From an uncultured delta proteobacterium (GTDB taxonomy: Bacteria; Myxococcota_A; Bradymonadia; REDH01), in assembly GCA_903873545.1 (NCBI GenBank), contig CAIQPA010000145.1, positions 1 through 5,967 on the forward strand: 5,967 bases of DNA, given 5' to 3'. This document shows, piece after piece, positions 1-4,548 of this stretch. Positions within the stretch are counted from its first letter, which is position 1. Each line of letters begins with the position of its first letter. Position numbers and translations under genes: made by a program. The notes under the pieces were generated by a model. The model did no database searches, was not told where the DNA came from, and saw only the letters and a program-made list of their open reading frames with translations.

Positions 1-1017
1 CTCAAGGCCCTCTTCGGCGCCGAACATGCCAACGTGCAGCCCTACTCGGGTTCGCCCGCCAACATGGCCGTCTACTTCGGCCTCATCGAGCCCGGCGCAC
101 CCGTCATGGGGCTCGGCCTGCCGCACGGCGGCCACCTCACGCATGGCTGGGGCGTCAACTTCTCCGGCAAACTCTACCAGTCGCACCAGTACCCGGTCGA
201 CAAGGTCACCGAGCGCATCGACTACGACGAGGTCCGGCGCATCGCCCACGAGGTGAAGCCCAAGCTCATCTTCGCTGGCACCACTGCCTACCCGCGCTTC
301 GTCGACTGGGCCTTCTTCCGCGAGGTCGCTGACGAGGTTGGCGCCTACCTTGCCTGCGACATCGCCCACATCTCGGGTCTTGTCGCCGCCGGCCTGCACC
401 CCTCGCCCGTCCCCTACGCAGACGTCGTCACCTCGACGACGCACAAGACCCTCCGCGGCCCCCGCGGCGGCATGATCCTCTGTCGCGCCGCGCTCGCGCC
501 CGCCATCGATCGCGCCGTCTTCCCCGGCCTGCAGGGTGGACCGCACAACGCTACCACGGCCGCCATCGCCGTGGCAGCCAAGGAGGCCACGCTGCCCTCC
601 TTCGCCGCCTATGCCCGCCGCGTCATCGACAACGCCGCAGCGCTCAGCGAGGCGCTCACCTCCCACGGCTTCCGCATGGTCACGGGCGGCACAGACAACC
701 ACCTGCTCGTCGTCGACGTCACGGGGAAGGGCGTGTCGGGCAAGGTCGCAGCCAAGGCGCTCGACAAGGCCGGCATCGTCTGCAACTTCAACAGCATCCC
801 CTTCGACCCGCGCAAGCCCTTCGACCCGTCGGGCATCCGCATCGGCAGCCCCGCCATCTCCTCGCGCGGCGTGCCGCCCTCCGAGATGCCCCGCCTCGCC
901 GGCTGGATCGACCGCGTCGTCACCTCCCACGACAACGATGCCGCGCTCGCCACCATCAAGGCCGAGGTCCGCGAGTTCATCACCGCCTTCCCCGCGCCGG
1001 GCATCGACGCCGACTAG
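1..1017 (+). CDS. glyA: Serine hydroxymethyltransferase, C-terminal part (5' end outside window)
   Basis: This PLP-dependent cytosolic enzyme interconverts serine plus tetrahydrofolate with glycine plus 5,10-methylene-tetrahydrofolate, the main source of one-carbon units. The reading frame is open from base 1, so the start lies upstream. 338 residues are visible against about 415-430 for the family, so roughly 80 N-terminal residues are missing. Landmarks in fragment numbering are: ANVQPYSGSPAN near residue 10; HGGHLTHG near 41-48; DIAHISGLVAAG near 120; and the PLP-lysine motif THKTLRGPRGG, with the Schiff-base Lys at residue 149 (codon 445-447). GIRIGSPAISSRG near the C-terminus carries the Arg that binds the substrate carboxylate. 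The frame ends at TAG 1015-1017. All expected active-site motifs in the visible part are intact. The next gene starts 8 bases later, which suggests co-transcription. Identification is by direct family motif recognition. Confidence 0.97.
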   Translation, partial: LKALFGAEHANVQPYSGSPANMAVYFGLIEPGAPVMGLGLPHGGHLTHGWGVNFSGKLYQSHQYPVDKVTERIDYDEVRRIAHEVKPKLIFAGTTAYPRFVDWAFFREVADEVGAYLACDIAHISGLVAAGLHPSPVPYADVVTSTTHKTLRGPRGGMILCRAALAPAIDRAVFPGLQGGPHNATTAAIAVAAKEATLPSFAAYARRVIDNAAALSEALTSHGFRMVTGGTDNHLLVVDVTGKGVSGKVAAKALDKAGIVCNFNSIPFDPRKPFDPSGIRIGSPAISSRGVPPSEMPRLAGWIDRVVTSHDNDAALATIKAEVREFITAFPAPGIDAD

Positions 1018-1025
1018 GTCAACCC

Positions 1026-1895
1026 ATGCGTCTTGTAATCGTCAGTCTCCTCTTCGGCCTGCTCATCGGCGCGCTGGTCGTCCTGCCCTTCGGCTGGCCG
1101 ATTGCCTACGGCATCATCCCCGGCCTGCTTGCCGCCTTTGGCGCGGCCTACTTCATCTATCGGCGTGTGAGCGAGCGGCTCGCGGGCGAGATGCTCGTCG
1201 TGCAGAACATCCTCGCTGCCGCCCCGCAACGCCCGGCCACCAGTGTCGCAGAGCAGCGCGAGATGGAGGCCAAGGCCCGCACCACCATCGACCAGGCCGT
1301 CGTCGTCCTGCTCTCCGTCCGCGACCGGCTCGGCCCCTGGATCCCCACCATGTCGGGCCAGATCAGCGGCAACATCGGCTCGCTGCTCTACATGAGCAAG
1401 CGCTTCGACGATGCCCGCCCCTACCTCGCCGCAGCCGCCTTCAACCATGGCCTCGCCCACGCCATGCTCGGCGCCATCCACTTCCGCGACAAGGCGCCGC
1501 TCCTCATGAAGGCGGCCTTCGAGCGGGCGGTGAAGTGGTCGGAGAAAGAGGCGCTCATCTGGAACTGTTACGCCTGGTGCCTCGACGAGAGCGGCGCCCG
1601 CAGCGAGGCGATCGCGGTGCTCAACCGTGGCATCAAGGCCATGACCGCAGAGCCCCGCACGCAGGCCAACCTTGAGAACCTGCAGAACGGCCGCAAACTG
1701 AAGATGCAGCCCTTCGACATGCCCTGGTATCAGCTCCTGCTCGAGGAGCCGCCGCGCGAAATCGTCGAGCAGATGATGGGTGGCCGCGATCCGCGCGCAG
1801 GCCTCCCGCGCCCCGGTTTCCGCGCCACCCCCAAGGCGCAGGGCGGCAAGTCGCTCCCGCAACCCACCATCAGGCGCCGCGACACCCGCGGCTAA
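1026..1895 (+). CDS. Membrane-anchored protein with TPR-like helical repeats, unknown function
   Basis: I do not recognise a named family for this 289-residue product. The N-terminus has two hydrophobic stretches (about residues 3-22 and 26-45) split by a PFGWP turn and followed by YRR. This suggests a helical hairpin anchoring a cytoplasmic domain. Residues about 75-105 are helical and charged. Residues about 112-225 look like degenerate tetratricopeptide repeats: the segments GNIGSLLYMSKRFDDARPYL, FERAVKWSEKEALIWNCYAWCL and SGARSEAIAVLNRGIKA follow the helix-turn-helix pattern with small residues at packing positions. The tail from about 255 is basic, Pro/Gly-rich and probably disordered. 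The ATG lies 8 bases after the glyA stop; a weak AGG (1016-1018) overlapping that stop is the only Shine-Dalgarno candidate, so translational coupling to glyA is likely. A role as a protein-interaction scaffold at the inner membrane is inference from the repeats. That the frame is a real gene is well supported by its anchor and soluble architecture. Confidence 0.88.
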   Translation: MRLVIVSLLFGLLIGALVVLPFGWPIAYGIIPGLLAAFGAAYFIYRRVSERLAGEMLVVQNILAAAPQRPATSVAEQREMEAKARTTIDQAVVVLLSVRDRLGPWIPTMSGQISGNIGSLLYMSKRFDDARPYLAAAAFNHGLAHAMLGAIHFRDKAPLLMKAAFERAVKWSEKEALIWNCYAWCLDESGARSEAIAVLNRGIKAMTAEPRTQANLENLQNGRKLKMQPFDMPWYQLLLEEPPREIVEQMMGGRDPRAGLPRPGFRATPKAQGGKSLPQPTIRRRDTRG

Positions 1896-1897
1896 TC

Positions 1898-1902
1898 GAA
1901 GG
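1898..1902 (+). promoter_or_regulatory. Ribosome binding site that fixes a GTG start
   Basis: GAAGG lies six bases before GTG 1909-1911. The reading frame is open much further upstream, with an ATG at 1780, but that extension would lie inside the previous gene and translates to Arg/Pro/Ser/Ala-rich shadow sequence. This site therefore supports GTG as the true start. Confidence 0.7.
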
Positions 1903-1908
1903 CCCACC

Positions 1909-2544
1909 GTGAAGATCAAACTCAAAGTCCCTGCCCGGCAGCTCAACCTCGCGCGCGTCCCCGAACTCGCCACCACCAAGGTCGACACCTCGGTCGTAGA
2001 AGATGTCGTCAAGTCGGCCATGGACCCCGAGCGCCCCTACTCGCTCTGGACCCGCTGGCGGGACGCCAAGGAGCGGGGCGCGATGGGCGAGGTCTACGAA
2101 CTCACCGCGGAGGGCTCTCCCGCCCGCGCCCGCTGCGGCGACGAGGCCCAGTTCGGCGAAACCTACCGCCGCCGCGCCAAGCCCATGCCCGGCATGCAGC
2201 CCCTCGAGTTCCTCCGTATGAAACTCGAGAGCAACGACGCGGCGCAGCTCCTCTTCATCGCCAACTACGGATCGCGCGAACGGCGTCACTACCAGGTCGA
2301 ACTCTGGAACATCGTACGGCTCGACGGCGCATGGCGCATCTGGTCTTTCGCAGACCGCGAGGTCGCGCAGGCGGTCAAGCCGTCGACCATCCAGTTTGCA
2401 GACTTCGACGCCCCCGTCTGGCCCGCGGCCTACCTCGACCTCCACGACGACCGCATCGCCAAGGAGCGGGCCTGGGTCAAAGAGTGGTATGAGCTCGCCG
2501 CAACCAAGAAGGCCGCCCGCGAAGCAGCGACCATCGAGGCCTAA
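1909..2544 (+). CDS. Conserved-looking soluble protein, possibly NTF2-like fold
   Basis: This 211-residue protein has no signal peptide or membrane segment and is probably cytoplasmic. I do not recognise a named family. Residues about 43-150 alternate helix and strand in a way that resembles small NTF2-like (cystatin-type cone) domains: an N-terminal helix SLWTRWRDAKERGAMGEVYELTAEGS, then a helix around FGETYRRRAKPM, then strands AAQLLFIANY, HYQVELWNIVRLDG and AWRIWSFADREV. The final W-x-x-x-x-DGAWRIW strand pair is typical of that fold. This is inference from pattern, not from catalytic residues, and such domains are often non-enzymatic. The C-terminal about 35 residues are a charged helix. 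The GTG start is chosen because of the GAAGG upstream and the 13-base spacing from the preceding stop. The protein is probably the last gene of the glyA transcript and is met head-on by the next gene only 9 bases after its stop. Confidence 0.85.
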   Translation: MKIKLKVPARQLNLARVPELATTKVDTSVVEDVVKSAMDPERPYSLWTRWRDAKERGAMGEVYELTAEGSPARARCGDEAQFGETYRRRAKPMPGMQPLEFLRMKLESNDAAQLLFIANYGSRERRHYQVELWNIVRLDGAWRIWSFADREVAQAVKPSTIQFADFDAPVWPAAYLDLHDDRIAKERAWVKEWYELAATKKAAREAATIEA

Positions 2545-2553
2545 GCAAGGCGG

Positions 2554-3516
2554 CTACCGGCTGGCGACGTCGGCCGGCTTCGGCTGCCACTCGTCCAGCA
2601 CCACCACCTCGGTCCGGTTGCCGAGCAGGCTGGCAAACCCCGCGAACAGCTTGCCGGCGAGGAACTCACTCCCCGTCGACTCCGCCTTCATGCGCGTGTT
2701 GAGCGTCTTGCCCGCGCGCTCTGCCAGCGCCGGCGACTCGAGGTTCATGTAGGTCCGGCCCACCTTGCCGCCCAGGTAGGAGAGCAGGGCAATGGTCCCC
2801 TGCTCGTCCACCGACTCGACAATGCCAACATGGCTGTACCAGTCGTTCTGGCGGCCATCGGCGTTGCGGTCGAAGGTGTTGTGAAAGAAGATGAGGTCGC
2901 CAACGGCCGGGCGGCTCGAATGGTAGATCGTGCCGGTCTGCTGCGCCTTGCGGTAGAGGTCGGCGATGCTTCCGGCGGCCGCGTTGCCGAGGGGCACCTC
3001 GTTGGCTTCGTACACCGCGACCACGTAGCCTGCCGCGAACTCTGGGGTGTAGCTTCCGCTGCCCCGCGTCGGCTTCACATCGGCAGGGCCCGACGAGGCG
3101 TTGGAGGCGCTCTCGGTCGGCTTGGCCGGAGCTGCCTGAGGGCGCGCAGGCGCGGGACGCGCAGGAGCAGGCCGCTCGGCCTGTGGGCGCGCAGGCGCCG
3201 CTACGGGCTTGGCAACTTCGCTTGCGGGTCGCGTCGGCTTCACCCGCTCTTCGCGGTCACTGCGCGGTGCTGCACTTGGGGCAGGCGTCGCGGGACGGGC
3301 AGGGCGCGAGGAGCCCTCGAGCGCAGCCTGCGCCTTGGCGACCTTGTCTGCGTCGCTCTCCTGCTCCGCCTGCCAACCTTCGCGGAGGTAGGGGGCCGGA
3401 GCTGCCGCGTTGAGCAGCGGGGAGCTGAACTCCGAGCGGCCTGCACTCGCGCCTGTGAACGAGGCGCAACCTGTGGCGAGCCAGACCAGTGAGCTCCAAA
3501 CGACCAGCTTTTTCAT
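2554..3516 (-). CDS. Lipoprotein with Pro/Ala-rich linker and CHAP/NlpC-P60-like domain lacking the catalytic Cys
   Basis: The 320-residue product has a type II signal peptide (MKK, hydrophobic core, lipobox LATGC with Cys17) and Ala at +2, which under the E. coli rule would favour the outer membrane. Residues about 68-150 are a low-complexity Pro/Ala/Arg/Lys linker, suited to reach through peptidoglycan. Residues about 155-300 resemble CHAP/NlpC-P60 cysteine peptidases: FAAGYVVAVYEAN aligns with the DCSGFVxxVY helix, PAVGDLIFFHNTFDRNADGRQND is the typical GDL(I/V)FF strand followed by an acidic DxNxDG loop, and SHVGIVESVD carries the expected His (His229). The catalytic Cys position is Ala161 (GCG, bases 3034-3036), and no Cys other than Cys17 exists in the protein. 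By family role it would cleave or bind cell-wall peptides. With the nucleophile absent, a non-catalytic wall-binding or regulatory role is more likely, which is inference. The ATG at 3514-3516 is favoured over an upstream extension by the lipobox and by GGAG seven bases ahead. Confidence 0.88.
   Translation of the reverse strand: MKKLVVWSSLVWLATGCASFTGASAGRSEFSSPLLNAAAPAPYLREGWQAEQESDADKVAKAQAALEGSSRPARPATPAPSAAPRSDREERVKPTRPASEVAKPVAAPARPQAERPAPARPAPARPQAAPAKPTESASNASSGPADVKPTRGSGSYTPEFAAGYVVAVYEANEVPLGNAAAGSIADLYRKAQQTGTIYHSSRPAVGDLIFFHNTFDRNADGRQNDWYSHVGIVESVDEQGTIALLSYLGGKVGRTYMNLESPALAERAGKTLNTRMKAESTGSEFLAGKLFAGFASLLGNRTEVVVLDEWQPKPADVASR
2557..2577. terminator. Possible hairpin between convergent genes
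   Basis: CCGGC and GCCGG arms extend through G-U wobbles to a 9-pair stem with a 3-base loop. It sits in the last codons of the minus-strand lipoprotein gene, just past the stop of the plus-strand gene at 2544. There is no T-run on either side, so it is not a classical intrinsic terminator. In GC-rich DNA such hairpins arise by chance. It is listed because the 9-base gap between convergent stops leaves little other room for termination. Confidence 0.22.
3135..3198. repeat. Imperfect 19-base direct repeat in the linker of the lipoprotein gene
   Basis: Bases 3135-3153 and 3180-3198 match at 18 of 19 positions, including an exact 14-base block GGGCGCGCAGGCGC. The copies are 45 bases (15 codons) apart, so they keep frame. 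They encode two copies of APARPQA in the Pro/Ala-rich linker (residues about 107-113 and 122-128). This fits linker growth by in-frame duplication. Confidence 0.75.
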
Positions 3517-3523
3517 GAGCAGA

Positions 3524-3527
3524 CTCC
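3524..3527 (-). promoter_or_regulatory. Ribosome binding site of the minus-strand lipoprotein gene
   Basis: Read on the minus strand this is GGAG, seven bases before ATG 3516-3514. It supports the start that gives a proper lipoprotein signal peptide. The in-frame extension up to 3933 would run antisense through the divergent gene and has no comparable features. Confidence 0.7.
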
Positions 3528-3621
3528 GATGGGTTGCGATTACCTTCACAGCATGGTGACTCTCTCCGCCCGCTCCAAGTTTTTCGCGGTCCGCAGAGGC
3601 AGGCGGTGGCTCGGTGCGTGA

Positions 3622-3654
3622 GCCCTGCAAAAAATTTCGCTCAGGCTGCAGGGC
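3622..3654. repeat. 8-base perfect inverted repeat in the divergent promoter region
   Basis: GCCCTGCA (3622-3629) and TGCAGGGC (3647-3654) are exact reverse complements separated by 17 bases that include the run AAAAAATTT. Arm centres are 25 bases apart. A competing 5-base pair TGAGC (3619-3623) / GCTCA (3639-3643) overlaps it. It could be an operator for a dimeric regulator of one or both lipoprotein genes, or an RNA stem in the leader of the plus-strand gene 41 bases downstream. The repeat itself is certain; its function is unknown. Confidence 0.5.
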
Positions 3655-3694
3655 AGGGTAGCCGTTCGGGAACCACCCTCTCGAGGTCACCGTT

Positions 3695-4435
3695 ATGCGT
3701 CTTGCCGCACTGCCCATTGCCGCCTTCTCTGCCCTGTTGTTTTCCGGTTGTGCAGACGACGCCTCGGGTCTGGCCTCCGGTCGCGTCGAGCTCGCCTGGC
3801 GCATCGGCCCCACCTCCTGTGCCGAGGTCGGCTCCAACGAGGTCTCCGTCGAACTGCTCGGTGGGCTCGCGAACCTCGACGGCCAGACCATCTGGCGCTT
3901 CCCCTGTGGCGACCGCGAAGGCATCGTCTCCAACCTCCGCCCCGGCAGCTACACCTTCCTCCTCGCAGCCAACAACGCTGCAGGCGCTGCGGTCTTCGAA
4001 GGCGCCACCAGCGTGATCGACGTGCGCGAAGCCGGCACCTCGACGCCGCCCGTCGTCGTCATGCGCGCCGCGCCCGGCACTGCCAAGATCGAGTGGAACT
4101 TCGGCGGACCGCTCTGCTCGCAGGTCGATGTCGCCGATGTCCTGGTCATGGCCTTCGACCTCAACGGTTCGCTCGAGCAGGAGGCCTCTGTGGCCTGCAA
4201 CGAAGGCGCCGCCTCGCTCAGCCTCCCGCCCGGAAACTACGACCTCCTCGTGCTCGGCCTCAGCGCCACGGGTGGCGCGGCAGCACGCGAGGCCGCACAG
4301 CGGATCACCATTGAGCGGGGCGTCACCACCGAGGTGAGCCTCTGGCTCCGCGATCCCGCGGCGACCACCGAAGAGACCACGCCCTCCGAGGGTACAGGCG
4401 CTGGCTCGGGCGAGGGCAGCGGCTCCGGCTCCTGA
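3695..4435 (+). CDS. Secreted lipoprotein with two tandem Cys-pair beta-sandwich repeats
   Basis: The 246-residue product has a type II signal peptide with lipobox LFSGC (Cys19) and Ala at +2, so it is probably anchored in the outer membrane. The mature part is an internal duplication. Repeat A (about 29-123) and repeat B (about 128-218) each read: G-x4-W-x-(I/F)-G, a Cys, a (V/A)D/NEV strand, a second Cys, then L-x-PG-(S/N)Y-x-(F/L)LL, a hydrophobic strand, and a final V-x-(V/L) strand. The Cys pairs 42/71 and 141/168 are equivalently placed and could form one disulfide per domain. The LxPGxY strand resembles carboxypeptidase-regulatory or transthyretin-like domains. The C-terminal about 25 residues are a Thr/Glu/Gly/Ser low-complexity tail. 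No enzyme motif is visible, and I infer a structural or binding role. The start is supported by GAGG at 3683-3686, eight bases ahead. The gene is divergent from the other lipoprotein gene and is followed 113 bases later by guaB. Confidence 0.9.
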   Translation: MRLAALPIAAFSALLFSGCADDASGLASGRVELAWRIGPTSCAEVGSNEVSVELLGGLANLDGQTIWRFPCGDREGIVSNLRPGSYTFLLAANNAAGAAVFEGATSVIDVREAGTSTPPVVVMRAAPGTAKIEWNFGGPLCSQVDVADVLVMAFDLNGSLEQEASVACNEGAASLSLPPGNYDLLVLGLSATGGAAAREAAQRITIERGVTTEVSLWLRDPAATTEETTPSEGTGAGSGEGSGSGS

Positions 4436-4468
4436 ACACGAATAGGATCGAACCCTGCCTCGTCGTGG

Positions 4469-4497
4469 TTGAACTTTGGCTCCGCGCGGCGTAAACG
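4469..4497 (+). promoter_or_regulatory. Possible sigma-70-type promoter for guaB
   Basis: TTGAAC (4469-4474) and TAAACG (4492-4497) are separated by 17 bases, about 50 bases before the guaB start. The -35 matches TTGACA at four positions and the -10 matches TATAAT at three. It is one of the few A/T-containing stretches in the 113-base leader, but the match is weak. Confidence 0.33.
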
Positions 4498-4499
4498 CC
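4488..4499. repeat. 12-base palindrome over the putative guaB -10 box
   Basis: GGCGTAAACGCC reads as GGCGT / ACGCC around a central AA. It overlaps the proposed -10 element, where an operator for a repressor would sit. It does not match the E. coli PurR box. It could also arise by chance in GC-rich DNA. Confidence 0.3.
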
Positions 4500-4548
4500 T
4501 CCCGCAAACCTGCCCGCCCCGTCGGTCCGTTTGCACCAGAGGTCGTCC

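Larger units (their letters stand above)
3517..3694. promoter_or_regulatory. Divergent intergenic region between two lipoprotein genes
   Basis: These bases should hold the promoters of both lipoprotein genes. It is locally less GC-rich than its flanks, with an A/T stretch CAAAAAATTT at 3628-3637 and a T-run at 3580-3584. I cannot identify a convincing -35/-10 pair for either direction; on the minus strand GGTAAT (about 3537-3542) is a weak -10 candidate only. No small ORF with a credible ribosome binding site is visible. Confidence 0.5.

Noticed and set aside
536..1675. 379-codon plus-strand frame overlapping glyA and the TPR-like gene
   Set aside because: The translation is almost entirely Arg/Pro/Ser/Ala, and it overlaps two better supported genes in another frame.
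1780..1908. Upstream ATG start for the possible NTF2-like gene
   Set aside because: The extra 43 residues lie inside the preceding gene and are Arg/Pro/Ser/Ala-rich. The GTG at 1909 has a good Shine-Dalgarno and sensible spacing.
1014..2021. 335-codon open frame on the minus strand
   Set aside because: It lies antisense to the TPR-like gene and the start of the next gene. Its composition is typical GC-rich shadow, with no recognisable domain or ribosome binding site.
2830..3492. 220-codon plus-strand frame antisense to the CHAP-like lipoprotein
   Set aside because: The minus-strand frame has signal peptide, linker and domain motifs. The plus-strand translation is Arg/Gly/Ala-rich without recognisable features.
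3517..3933. N-terminal extension of the minus-strand lipoprotein by 139 codons
   Set aside because: It would overlap the divergent lipoprotein gene and bury a clear signal peptide with lipobox inside the protein. GGAG at 3524-3527 marks the shorter start.
3641..4507. 288-codon minus-strand frame across the duplicated-domain lipoprotein gene
   Set aside because: It is antisense to a gene with a clear signal peptide, lipobox and internal repeats. Its Gly/Ala/Glu-rich translation shows no domain.
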